A DNA stretch of 64,000 bases, taken from assembly GCF_017814915.1 (NCBI RefSeq), contig NZ_JAGIPZ010000001.1, forward strand, positions 1,055,559 through 1,119,558, read 5' to 3'. The notes beneath the pieces are model-generated. The model worked only from the letters and a program-made list of their open reading frames with translations. It made no database searches and was not told where the DNA came from. Position 1 is the first letter of the stretch, and each line of letters starts with the position of its first letter. The DNA is from Herbaspirillum sp. LeCh32-8 (GTDB lineage Bacteria; Pseudomonadota; Gammaproteobacteria; Burkholderiales; Burkholderiaceae_D). This document shows, piece by piece, positions 26,796-35,070 of this stretch. A program made the translations under genes and the position numbers.

Positions 26796-28343
26796 TCAAT
26801 CCAGCTTAAAGCGTCCCACCAGCATGGCCAGGTTGCCGGCCTGCTCTTTGAGCGAATCGGCTGCCGCGGCGGCCTGTTCGACCAGCGCGGCATTCTGCTG
26901 GGTGGTCTCGTCCATCTGCGTGATCGCCAGGTTCACCTCGTTGATGCCGCCGCTTTGCTCTTGCGTGGCCGAACTGATTTCGCCGACGATGTCGGTCACC
27001 CGCTTCACGCTGGCCACCACTTCGGTCATGGTGGAGCCGGCGCGCGCCACTTGCTGGCTTCCGGCGCCGACCTTGTTCACCGAGTCGTCGATCAGTTCCT
27101 TGATCTCCTTGGCGGCCGCCGCCGAGCGTTGCGCCAGCGAGCGCACTTCGGAGGCTACCACCGCAAAGCCGCGACCCTGCTCACCGGCGCGGGCGGCTTC
27201 CACCGCCGCGTTCAGGGCGAGGATGTTGGTCTGGAAGGCAATGCCGTCGATCACGCTGATGATGTCGGCGATCTTGCGCGAACTCTCGGTGATGCCTTCC
27301 ATGGTCTGCACCACCTGGCCCACCACGTCGCCGCCTTGGCTGGCGATGCCGGAGGCGGAGACCGCCAGCTGGTTGGCCTGCATGGCGTTGTCGGCGCTCT
27401 GCCTGACGGTGGAGGTGAGCTGTTCCATCGCCGCAGCGGTCTCTTCCAGCGAGCCGGCCTGCTGCTCGGTGCGCGCCGACAGGTCGAAGTTGCCGCGCGC
27501 GATTTCCTGCGAGGCGGTGCTGATGGTGTCGGTGCCGTGGCGCACCTGGCTGACGATGTCGCGCAGGCCTTCGCTCATCTCGCGCAGGGCGTCCATCAGG
27601 CGGCCGGTCTCGTCGCGACTGCCGGCGCGAATGCGCAGCGTCAGGTCGCCCCGGGCCACGCGCTGCGCCACCTCGACCGCGTCCTTGAGCGGGCGCGACA
27701 CATTGCGCGCCACCACCAGCGCCAATACGAAAGCGATCAGCACCGCCACGCCCAGCAGGCCCAGGATCAGCACGGCCGCCCTCTCGTACACGTGATAAGC
27801 GGCCTGGTCGGCTTGCGCGCTGCCTTCGCCGTTGACCTTCACGATGGCTTCGAGGTCGGCCACCATGGCGCGATAGAGCTGGGCGGACTCGCCGTTGAAG
27901 AGCGCGCGCGTCTCGTCGTATTGCTGGTTGGCGGCCATCTCGGCGAGCTGTTTGTCGAGCGCCACATAGGCCGTCAGGCGCTTGCTGAACTGGCCATACA
28001 GCGCCTTTTCCTTGTCTTCGGAGATGCGTGCTTCATAGGCCTTGCGCTGCTTGGCCAGCAGGGTCAGCCGCGTTTCGATGGCCTTGTTGGCGGCAGTGCG
28101 CTCGGATGGCTGCACCGCCGTGACCAGCTCCAGCTCGGAGATGCGCAGCAGCGGCAGCGAGCTCTGTATCTCGCGCGCCGCCTCGATGGAAGGCATCCAC
28201 TTGCTGACGATTTCCGATGACGCTTTATTCACTTCCTTGAGCTGGCTGATGGAGAACAGGCCCAGCATCACCGTCAGCGCGATCACCACGGTGAAGGACA
28301 GCGCCAGCTTGCGCGCGATATTCAGATTGTGGAACCAGTTCAC
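26796..28343 (-). CDS. Methyl-accepting chemotaxis protein (Tar/Tsr type)
   Basis: The protein has 515 residues with a GTG start behind GAGGAC. TM1 (about 12-32), a four-helix-bundle periplasmic sensor (33-185), TM2 (188-212), HAMP (212-265) and a full signalling domain with the tip [20 protein letters not shown] and [18 protein letters not shown]. Adaptation helices are intact ([20 protein letters not shown] and the mirrored region). No CheR-tethering NWETF-type pentapeptide is present; the protein ends MLVGRFKLD, common in Burkholderiales receptors. Ligand unknown. Monocistronic, bounded by a terminator. Confidence 0.95.
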   Translation of the reverse strand: MNWFHNLNIARKLALSFTVVIALTVMLGLFSISQLKEVNKASSEIVSKWMPSIEAAREIQSSLPLLRISELELVTAVQPSERTAANKAIETRLTLLAKQRKAYEARISEDKEKALYGQFSKRLTAYVALDKQLAEMAANQQYDETRALFNGESAQLYRAMVADLEAIVKVNGEGSAQADQAAYHVYERAAVLILGLLGVAVLIAFVLALVVARNVSRPLKDAVEVAQRVARGDLTLRIRAGSRDETGRLMDALREMSEGLRDIVSQVRHGTDTISTASQEIARGNFDLSARTEQQAGSLEETAAAMEQLTSTVRQSADNAMQANQLAVSASGIASQGGDVVGQVVQTMEGITESSRKIADIISVIDGIAFQTNILALNAAVEAARAGEQGRGFAVVASEVRSLAQRSAAAAKEIKELIDDSVNKVGAGSQQVARAGSTMTEVVASVKRVTDIVGEISSATQEQSGGINEVNLAITQMDETTQQNAALVEQAAAAADSLKEQAGNLAMLVGRFKLD

Positions 28344-28831
28344 GTCGTCCTCGAATTTCTAGTTATGTGTGATTGAGGGGCGACTCCCGGCATGCTGCGG
28401 CCTTAGACGGCGCACAGAGCGGGATCCCGCAAACCGGCCCTCTCCGGCTTGCCGACGCGCGGCGCTCTTCCCGTCCTTGCGGCGCTTGCGGTCGAAATAG
28501 GCTTGAATACTAAAGAGGCGCGGGATGTCTTTCCAATGAATTAAATCGCAAACGCAATGCCCTATTTGATATCAATGCGGCGTGGCGACGGTTGAACATG
28601 CCAGCGTCGCAGGCGTCATCTCAAATGGAAACCCGCACGGCAAACGACAGGGGCCCTTGCTTTCGCAGGGGCGACGGAGGGAGGATTTCGAGGACTTGTC
28701 GTTCCTGCGAAAGCAGGGATTCAGCGGCGTTCGTTGCAGCCGCGCGATGCGTTTGCGGCTTGCACGAAGGCCGTGACAACGTTGGTTACAGCCTGCCGCG
28801 AAGGCAAGCGTTCGGTAACCCGGCCACCGGG
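28344..28831. other. Intergenic region with REP-like element
   Basis: 488 bases between the chemoreceptor start and the GhrA-like stop (both minus). The left part should hold the chemoreceptor promoter; no clear sigma-28 or sigma-70 match was found. A REP-like inverted repeat lies near 28654-28722. No gene is supported. Confidence 0.6.
28654..28722. repeat. REP-like palindromic element
   Basis: CCCTTGCTTTCGCAGGGGCGAC (about 28654-28674, shown in parts: CCCTTGCTTTCGCAGG, GGCGAC) is inverted as GTCGTTCCTGCGAAAGCAGG (28699-28718). The sequence TTCCTGCGAAAGCAGG is a very common intergenic motif in beta- and gammaproteobacterial genomes, where it occurs as paired inverted copies; no function is certain. 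Confidence 0.65.
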
Positions 28832-29797
28832 TCAGTAACCGCGCTTCAGGTCGACGTTGGCCGGGATCAGGCCGCTGTGGCGGTACTGCCGCACATTGCC
28901 GGCCACGATGGCCGAGGCCGTCTCGCGATTGGTCGGCGCCGAGCAATGCGGCAGCACGGTGACGTCGGGATGGGTCCAGTGCCAGCTGTCGGCCGGCAGC
29001 GGCTCGGTGGCGAACACGTCGAGCACGGCGTGGCGCAGGCGGCGCTCGTCCAGCGCCGCGCACAGGGCCTGGTCGTCGACGATGGGGCCGCGCGCGAAGT
29101 TGATCAGCTGGGCCTGCGGCGGCAGCAAGGCCAGGCGCCCGGCATCCAGCAAGCCGCGCGTCTGCACCGTCAGCGGCAACAGGCAGACCAGGATGTCGCT
29201 CATGGCCAGCATCTGTTTCAGGCCGTCTTCGCCGCTGAAGGTCTGCACGCCCGCCTGCTCGCGCCGGCTGCGGCTCCAGCCGCATACCTTGAAGCGCGCC
29301 TGCAGCAAGGCGGCGGCGGCGGCTTCGCCCAAGGTGCCGAGGCCGAGGATGCCGACCACGCGGTTCTCCGGCAGCACGTATTCGTCCGCCTGCCAGACGC
29401 GAAAGCGCTGGCGTTGCGCGTACAAGGGCATGTCGCGGTGCAGGTAAAGCGTCCATGCCAGGACGGCCTCGGCCATGGTGGTGGCCAGGCGCGGGTCGAC
29501 CAGGCGGGTCAGCTGCAGGCCGCTGTCACCCAGGTCAGCCACCAGTCGCTCCACGCCGGCCCAGACGCTGTGCACCCATTCCAGCTGCGGCATCAGCTTC
29601 AGCTGCGCCGGATCCGGGTTGGCCACGATGGCCAGGCGGCATTGCGCGCGCTCGGCCTCGCCCAGCTCGGCAAACGGCACCACCCGCTCACCGGGCATGG
29701 CGGCGTTGAGCGCCTTGACCCAGGCCTGCACCGATGCCGCATCGGACTGGCTGACGAATGGGATGGGCAAAGCGGCGGTGGGCGACGCAGCGTTCAT
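28832..29797 (-). CDS. ghrA: D-2-hydroxyacid dehydrogenase, glyoxylate/hydroxypyruvate reductase A-like
   Basis: The protein has 321 residues. It reduces glyoxylate or hydroxypyruvate with NADPH in the known family. Seen: VVGILGLGTLGEAAAAAL (nucleotide-binding glycines), WSRSRR at the end of the second strand (basic, so NADPH likely), NFARGPIVDD (catalytic Arg), ATEPLPADS (catalytic Glu) and VTVLPHCSA (catalytic His). Start overlaps the stop of the VOC gene (ATGA), so the pair is coupled. Divergent LysR gene upstream of the pair. The exact substrate could also be another 2-oxoacid. Confidence 0.88.
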   Translation of the reverse strand: MNAASPTAALPIPFVSQSDAASVQAWVKALNAAMPGERVVPFAELGEAERAQCRLAIVANPDPAQLKLMPQLEWVHSVWAGVERLVADLGDSGLQLTRLVDPRLATTMAEAVLAWTLYLHRDMPLYAQRQRFRVWQADEYVLPENRVVGILGLGTLGEAAAAALLQARFKVCGWSRSRREQAGVQTFSGEDGLKQMLAMSDILVCLLPLTVQTRGLLDAGRLALLPPQAQLINFARGPIVDDQALCAALDERRLRHAVLDVFATEPLPADSWHWTHPDVTVLPHCSAPTNRETASAIVAGNVRQYRHSGLIPANVDLKRGY

Positions 29798-30210
29798 TTG
29801 GCGTAGACCTGTTCCAGGCTGCTGAAGCCCTTGACCTCGATCGGGTTGCCGAACGGGTCGAGGAAGAACATCGTGGCCTGCTCGCCCGGCTCGCCGGGGA
29901 AGCGGATCTGAGGCTCCAGCACGAAGTCGACGGCGCGGCTCTCGGTCAGCGTGCTGGCCAGTTGCTTCCAGTCGTCCATGGCCAGGATGATGCCCAGGTG
30001 CGGCATCGGCACCATGTGGTTGCCGACCTTGCCGGTGTTGGTGACGGCGAAGGGCTCGCCCAGGTGCAGCGACAGCTGGTGGCCGAAGAAATCGATATCA
30101 ACCCAGGTATCAGTACTGCGACCTTCTTCGCAACCGAGCAGATTGCAGTAGAAGCGGCGCGCCTGATCCAGGTCGCGCACGTGGTAGGCCAGGTGGAAAA
30201 TGGATTTCAT
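29794..30210 (-). CDS. VOC-family (glyoxalase/dioxygenase superfamily) protein
   Basis: The protein has 138 residues; the start MKSIFHLAYHV has a GAGGGACT site. It has two beta-alpha-beta repeats of the vicinal oxygen chelate fold: FHLAYHVRDLDQARRFYCNLLG first, then PHLGIILAMDDW and FFLDPFGNPIEVKGF. Likely metal ligands are His8, His-containing PHLG and the Glu in NPIEVK. Members include dioxygenases and lyases. Upstream and coupled to the GhrA-like gene, so a role in the breakdown of a hydroxy- or keto-acid is plausible. Confidence 0.85.
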   Translation of the reverse strand: MKSIFHLAYHVRDLDQARRFYCNLLGCEEGRSTDTWVDIDFFGHQLSLHLGEPFAVTNTGKVGNHMVPMPHLGIILAMDDWKQLASTLTESRAVDFVLEPQIRFPGEPGEQATMFFLDPFGNPIEVKGFSSLEQVYAK

Positions 30211-30309
30211 GGGAGTCCCTCGATAGTCTTGAAAACGAAGCGACAAGCATAGCCGCTCGCCACCAAAAGAGATAGCATGTAATTCTTAGCATCTTCAAAA
30301 GAATGTCTT

Positions 30310-31182
30310 ATGGATAGCCGCTACCTGAAAAGCCTGATCGCGGTGGTCGAGAGCGGCTCCATCGCCGACGCCGCCCGCACCGAAGGGCTCACCGCCGCCG
30401 CCGTCAGCCAGCGCATCCAGGCGTTGGAGCGCGAGCTGGAGGTGCAGCTGTTGTCGCGTACCGGTCATGCTGCCCGCGCCACCGAGGCTTGCCTCGCGCT
30501 GCTGCCGCGGGCGCGCCGCATCGTCGCCGAAGTCGCCCAGTTGGCCGACGATGCCGACGACGAAGGCTTGACCGGCACGCTGCGCATCGGCGCCATCTCC
30601 ACCGCGCTGACCGGCATGCTGCCCGGGGTGCTGCGCACGCTGACCGAACAGGCGCCGGGCTTGCGTCCGGCGATCGTGCCGGGCACCTCGCGCTCGCTCT
30701 ACCAGGCGCTGCTGGCCGGCGAGATCGACGCCGCCATCCTGGTGGCACCGCCATTCGAGCTGCCGCGCACGCTGCGTGCGCAATCGCTGCGGCAGGAAGA
30801 GCTGATCCTGCTGGCGCGCCGCAAGCTGCGCGGCGACGCCGCTGCCTTGCTGCGCCAGCAACCCTATATCCGCTATGACCCGTCGGCCTGGGGCGGGCTG
30901 CCGGCGCAGCGCTACCTCGACGACCAGGGCTTGCAACCGAGCCTGCTGTGCGACCTCGATGCACTGGAAACCATCGCCATGCTGGTGGCCGACGGTGTAG
31001 GCGTGAGCCTGGTGCCGCGCTGGAACGGGCTGGAGAAGTTGGCGGCCGGCTGCCGCATGGAAGCGGTCGAGGCCCACCAGGCCGGCCTGTACCGACGCGA
31101 CATCATCCTGTTGACTCCTTTGCAAGGCGCGCGACCCAACATGCTGCGACTGCTGGCCGACGCCATCCCGCCGCAACACTGA
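30310..31182 (+). CDS. LysR-family transcriptional regulator
   Basis: The protein has 290 residues. N-terminal winged helix with SLIAVVESGSIADAARTEGL and TAAAVSQRIQALERELEVQL; effector domain from about 90 with GTLRIGAISTAL. It lies divergent from the VOC-ghrA pair with 99 bases between starts, so those genes are the probable target. The effector is unknown. Confidence 0.92.
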   Translation: MDSRYLKSLIAVVESGSIADAARTEGLTAAAVSQRIQALERELEVQLLSRTGHAARATEACLALLPRARRIVAEVAQLADDADDEGLTGTLRIGAISTALTGMLPGVLRTLTEQAPGLRPAIVPGTSRSLYQALLAGEIDAAILVAPPFELPRTLRAQSLRQEELILLARRKLRGDAAALLRQQPYIRYDPSAWGGLPAQRYLDDQGLQPSLLCDLDALETIAMLVADGVGVSLVPRWNGLEKLAAGCRMEAVEAHQAGLYRRDIILLTPLQGARPNMLRLLADAIPPQH

Positions 31183-31329
31183 CGCGTTGATGCGGCGTCA
31201 AGCCTGCGCGCAGCCTGCTTGACCTGCCTCAAGCAGGCCGCGTTGCACGTATGGACTGGCCGCGCGCACCGGCCTAGGCTGAAGGCATGGGATCCGAGCC
31301 CGGATCCGCGTCCCGCCCGAGGAGTTGCC

Positions 31330-32154
31330 ATGAGCTACAAGTCCATCCTGGTCCACGTCGACCAATCGCGCCATGCCGCCCAACGTATCCGCATCGCCGC
31401 CGAAATCGCCCGCGCCCAGCGGGCCCACCTGATCGGCAGCGCCATGACCGGCATCTCCAGCTTCATCCAGATGGAAGGCGCGGCCTTCGTGGCCACCCAC
31501 ATCGACGGCTTTCGCGACCGCGCACTGGCGGCGCTGGAAGTGTTCGACGGCATCGCCCGCAGCGTCGGCGTGCTGTCCTACGAGAAGCGTTTCATCGATG
31601 ACGACGTCGAAGCCGGCCTGGCGCTGCAGGCGCGCTACTCGGATCTGGTCGTAGTAAGCCAGAGCGACCTGGACGAACCCGACACCAGCTTCCTGGCCGA
31701 CCTGCCCGAATCCGTCATGCTCAACACCCCGCGCCCGGTGCTGATGGTGCCGTCGGCCGGCCTGTTCGAGCAGGTCGGCAGGAATGCCCTGATCGCCTGG
31801 GACGGCAGCATGCAGTCGACCCGCGCCATCACGGCCGCCTTGCCGCTGCTGCGCCAGGCCGACAACGTCACGGTGGCCATCTTCAATCCCGACAAACGCC
31901 AGGGCACCCACGGCGAGCAACCCGGGGCCGACATCGCGCACTACCTGGCGCGCCACGGCGTGAAGGTGGAGGTGGCGCAGGAGAGAACCGAGCTCGACAT
32001 CGGCAACGCCCTGCTCTCACTGGCGGCCGACCGCGGCTCCGATCTGCTGGTGATGGGCGGCTACGGCCACACGCGCTTCCGTGAAGTGCTGCTGGGCGGC
32101 GTGACGCTGACGGTGCTCAAGACCATGACGATTCCGGTATTGATGGCGCACTGA
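31330..32154 (+). CDS. Universal stress protein, tandem UspA domains
   Basis: The protein has 274 residues and an AGGAG site just upstream. Two Usp domains: 1-145 (YKSILVHVDQSRHA) and 150-274 (NALIAWDGSMQSTRA). Only the second has an ATP-binding-like glycine motif (MGGYGHTRFREVLLGGVT). The family binds nucleotides and rises in stress or growth arrest. Monocistronic; it ends in a strong bidirectional terminator. Confidence 0.92.
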   Translation: MSYKSILVHVDQSRHAAQRIRIAAEIARAQRAHLIGSAMTGISSFIQMEGAAFVATHIDGFRDRALAALEVFDGIARSVGVLSYEKRFIDDDVEAGLALQARYSDLVVVSQSDLDEPDTSFLADLPESVMLNTPRPVLMVPSAGLFEQVGRNALIAWDGSMQSTRAITAALPLLRQADNVTVAIFNPDKRQGTHGEQPGADIAHYLARHGVKVEVAQERTELDIGNALLSLAADRGSDLLVMGGYGHTRFREVLLGGVTLTVLKTMTIPVLMAH

Positions 32155-32175
32155 GCACAGCGCGGCGCCGCGAAA

Positions 32176-32204
32176 AAAAAGGACATGCGATGCATGTCCT
32201 TTTT
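32176..32204. terminator. Bidirectional rho-independent terminator
   Basis: GGACATGC and GCATGTCC form an 8-bp stem around a 3-base loop, with an A-run on the left and T-run on the right. It serves the Usp gene (plus) and the convergent di-Mop gene (minus). Confidence 0.9.
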
Positions 32205-32223
32205 GCTTGAAGCGAAGACCGGA

Positions 32224-32648
32224 TCAGGCGCGCACGCCCACAATAACGTGCGACGCCTTGAAGAAGGCCACCACCGGCGAGCCCACCGCCAGCCCCATGT
32301 TGTTGGCGCTTTCCTGGGTGATGATGGCGGCCAGGGTTTCGCCGCCCTTGAGCGCCACTTCCACTTCGGTGTTCACCGCGCCCGGCTTGATGAGCTTGAC
32401 GCTGCCTTCCAGGCGGTTGCGGGTGGACAGCTTCACGCCGGCGTTGGGCACCGACAGGATCACCCATGGCGCCTTGATCAGCGCGATGGCGTCGCCGCCG
32501 ACCGTCAGGCCCAGCGATTTGGTGCTCTCCTGCGTGATCACGGCCACAATGCGGTCGCCGCCGGCCAGGGTGATCTCGATTTCGTCATTGATCGCGCCGG
32601 GGCGGATCTGACCTTGCCTGAAAATTCGTTGCGTGCGCTGGTGAGCAT
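32224..32648 (-). pseudogene. modG: Di-Mop molybdate-binding protein (ModG-like), frameshifted
   Basis: The ATG at 32648 has an excellent ribosome site (AGAGGAGAA) and starts MLTSARNEFSGKVRS, the normal start of a Mop/TOBE domain. The frame is then lost near 32605-32610. The rest continues in another frame as IRPGAINDEIEITLAGGD...VAVITQESTKSLGL, and then a complete second Mop repeat (SARNxL-like STRNRLEGSVKLIKPGAV, ITQESANNMGL). Restoring the frame gives about 142 residues, the size of two-Mop ModG proteins that store or buffer molybdate. An in-frame GTG (32547) could make a 107-residue product, but it lacks a ribosome site. It may be a real mutation or a sequencing error. Confidence 0.82.
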
Positions 32649-32878
32649 GGGGTTCTCCTCTATGGGGGACGGCAAGATGCGTCTGTTTGTTATAAGTGCA
32701 GCAGGCTTGCGATCATACCGAAAAGCACGCTGCAAGCGAGCGGCGTTCACCCATCGCCCTTATAAGCGCGGGCATATGTACGGCAGGCAATTCAAAAGCA
32801 AGCGGCGGAGTGCCGTCAATGCCCGTGCAGCGCACACTGGCGCTTTCCCGTTCCACGCTTCCATTGCAAGGATTCTCC

Positions 32879-33637
32879 ATGCCATCCGCCGCGCCGCTGT
32901 CTTCGGACTTAGCTCCCTTCGCCGATATTGAACAACGCATCACCGCCCTGCCCTGGCCGGCACTGACGGCTGAGCTCGACCGCGGCGGGCAGGCCGTGAT
33001 CCCCGGCCTGCTCGACGCCGGCGAGGCACAGCTACTGGCCGCCTGCTACGACGACGATCCCTTGTTTCGCTCGCGCATCGTGATGGCGCGGCACAACTTC
33101 GGCCAGGGGGAGTACAAGTATTTTCGTTACCCCTTGCCTGCGCCGGTGCAGCGCTTGCGCAGCGCGCTGTATCCCCGCCTGGCGCCGCTGGCCAATCGCT
33201 GGCAGGCGCTGATGGGACTGGCCGCCCGCTTTCCCGACACGCATGCCCAGTTCCAGCGCCGCTGCAACGACGCCGGACAAGTGCGCCCGACGCCGCTGTT
33301 GCTGCGCTACGAGACGGGCGACTACAACTGCCTGCATCAGGATTTATATGGGGAACATGTGTTTCCGCTGCAGGTGGCAATCCTGCTGTCGGAACCCGGC
33401 CGCGATTTTGAGGGAGGAGAATTCGTGCTGACCGAACAGCGACCGCGCATGCAGTCGCGACCGGAGGTGGTGCCGCTGCGCCAGGGCGATGCAGTGGTGT
33501 TCGCCGTCAGCCAGCGACCGGTGGCTGGCGCGCGCGGCCCGGGCCATGTCTACCGGGTCAACATGCGGCACGGTGTTTCACGCCTGCGCGCCGGCAGACG
33601 TCATACGCTGGGCGTGATCTTCCACGACGCCGCTTGA
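32879..33637 (+). CDS. 2-oxoglutarate/Fe(II)-dependent oxygenase
   Basis: The protein has 252 residues; start chosen at the ATG behind AAGGA. Iron ligands His153 and Asp155 (LHQDLYGEH) and His231 (NMRHGVS), with Arg240/241 for 2-oxoglutarate, plus GGEFVLTEQRPR typical of the fold. It resembles the uncharacterised bacterial group once called DUF2086, for which oxidative repair of alkylated nucleic acid has been suggested in databases; I do not treat this as proven. It is divergent from the di-Mop gene, with about 230 bases between. No link between the two functions is obvious. Confidence 0.85.
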   Translation: MPSAAPLSSDLAPFADIEQRITALPWPALTAELDRGGQAVIPGLLDAGEAQLLAACYDDDPLFRSRIVMARHNFGQGEYKYFRYPLPAPVQRLRSALYPRLAPLANRWQALMGLAARFPDTHAQFQRRCNDAGQVRPTPLLLRYETGDYNCLHQDLYGEHVFPLQVAILLSEPGRDFEGGEFVLTEQRPRMQSRPEVVPLRQGDAVVFAVSQRPVAGARGPGHVYRVNMRHGVSRLRAGRRHTLGVIFHDAA

Positions 33638-33652
33638 GCCGGCGCTGACAAT

Positions 33653-34897
33653 TCAGTTGGATTCGGTCGCCGGCCGCTGCAGCGGCGCCAATGCCGCCTG
33701 CTTGGCGCGCTGCGCCAGGCGCGCCTTGCGCTTGCGCACCCAGATGATCACGCCGGTCACCGACAGCATCGCCACCAGCGCGCCCATGAAGGAAATGAAG
33801 ATGCGCCCCGGCAGCCCGAGGATGCGTCCGGAGTGCAGCGGGAACTGCGCCTGCAGGAAGATATCGCCGGCGCTGCCGCTGCCCGGGATACGCCCGCCCG
33901 CAGCCTCACCGGTCTTGGAATCGAAGTAGAGCCAGGCATTGCCCAGGCCGCCGTCGCCATGGTCGTTGCCGGCCTGGAAAAAGCCCACGCCATAGACGCC
34001 GAACATGCCCGAGTAAAACACGCCGCCGGCCGGCTCGGTCAGACCGAGGCGCTGCGCTTCCTTGCGGCCCAGCTCGACGACTTGCTCACGCGAGATGGCC
34101 GGCTCGCCGGTCTTCTCCGGCGCGAGCGGGGTACGCGTGTCAAAGGGACCGGAGGTCAACGTCGATACCGTCTGTAGGATCGGGCGCATCACCTGGCGCT
34201 CCAGGTTCATCGAGATCGACGTCACGGCCAGGATCAGCAACAGGCCCCAGACCCACACGCCGCCGGAACGGTGCAGGTCGAAGTTGAGCTTGTGGCCGCC
34301 GTCGCGCCAGCGGAAGGCGAAGGACTTGCGCCAGCTGCGCCAGTTGGGAAAGGACAGGTAGAGCGCAATAAAGCAGTCCAGCGCCCACACGATGCCGACG
34401 ATGCCCATCAGCCACACGCCGGTCTCAATGCCGCCTACGTCGGGCAGGTGCATCGTGTAGTGCAGCTTGTAGAGGAAAGGCAGCAGGTTCTCCGGCGCCA
34501 GCGAGATCGCGCCCCACATGCGGCGCCCCTGCACTTCGGCCGTGACCGGGTCGACGGCGATCTGGTTGTAGTCCAGCGCGTAGAGCTTGCCGGTGGCCGG
34601 GTCGAGGCGCGGCTCGACCATCATGTTCATGGTGTGGCCGGGCTCTTCACTGGTGAGCACATAGGTCACGCGCAGTTTGGGCTCGGCCTTCTCGACCAGG
34701 TTGGCCAGCTCCAGACCGGACTTGGGCTCGCCGGCGCCGGGCTGGTCTGCGCTCTTAGCGTGGAACAGCTGCGGATTGAGCCAGGCGTCCAGCTCGTGGT
34801 CCCAGGAAATCACCGCGCCGGTGGCGCCGGAGATGAACAGGAAAACCGCGGCCGCCAGGCCGAACCATCGATGGATGATGACAAAGAGTGCGCGCAT
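33653..34897 (-). CDS. PepSY-domain inner membrane protein (PiuB-like), iron-uptake associated
   Basis: The protein has 414 residues with four main membrane helices: 9-32, about 160-182, about 212-233 and about 362-385. HRWFGLAAAVFLFISGATGA, the motif LHYTMHLPDVGG, and DLHRSGGVWVWGLLLILAVTSISMN (in parts) are those of PepSY-associated TM proteins. Family members are found with TonB-dependent siderophore receptors and some reduce or process ferric siderophores at the inner membrane. Conserved His in the helices may bind heme. Lies 173 bases downstream of the siderophore receptor on the same strand. Confidence 0.9.
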   Translation of the reverse strand: MRALFVIIHRWFGLAAAVFLFISGATGAVISWDHELDAWLNPQLFHAKSADQPGAGEPKSGLELANLVEKAEPKLRVTYVLTSEEPGHTMNMMVEPRLDPATGKLYALDYNQIAVDPVTAEVQGRRMWGAISLAPENLLPFLYKLHYTMHLPDVGGIETGVWLMGIVGIVWALDCFIALYLSFPNWRSWRKSFAFRWRDGGHKLNFDLHRSGGVWVWGLLLILAVTSISMNLERQVMRPILQTVSTLTSGPFDTRTPLAPEKTGEPAISREQVVELGRKEAQRLGLTEPAGGVFYSGMFGVYGVGFFQAGNDHGDGGLGNAWLYFDSKTGEAAGGRIPGSGSAGDIFLQAQFPLHSGRILGLPGRIFISFMGALVAMLSVTGVIIWVRKRKARLAQRAKQAALAPLQRPATESN

Positions 34898-34982
34898 TGC
34901 TTTATACCTGGCTGCGGGTGCTGGCTTGGTCTGGGTTGGGTTGTCTGGAAAGTACGGCTGCTGCCGCCGAGCTCAACGCAAA

Positions 34983-35010
34983 CGGCGGCACCCCGCGAGG
35001 GACGCCGCCG
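34983..35010 (-). terminator. GC-rich hairpin between receptor and PepSY gene
   Basis: CGGCGGC (34983-34989) and GCCGCCG (35004-35010) form a 7-bp stem with a 14-base partly paired loop, followed on the minus strand by only TTT. It could attenuate transcription between the receptor and PepSY genes rather than stop it. Confidence 0.45.
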
Positions 35011-35070
35011 CAATGCGGACATGGGCGAGCGCCGGCTGGCATTGTACTACCAGCGGCACCGCTGCCCCGA

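Noticed and set aside
28572..29456. 294-codon minus-strand frame downstream of ghrA
   Set aside because: It is an out-of-frame shadow of ghrA that runs on through the REP-like element (giving the typical CFRRNDK string).
32538..32750. A separate small gene on the minus strand overlapping the start of the di-Mop gene
   Set aside because: Its C-terminal half is the out-of-frame reading of the first Mop repeat; it is one broken gene, not two.
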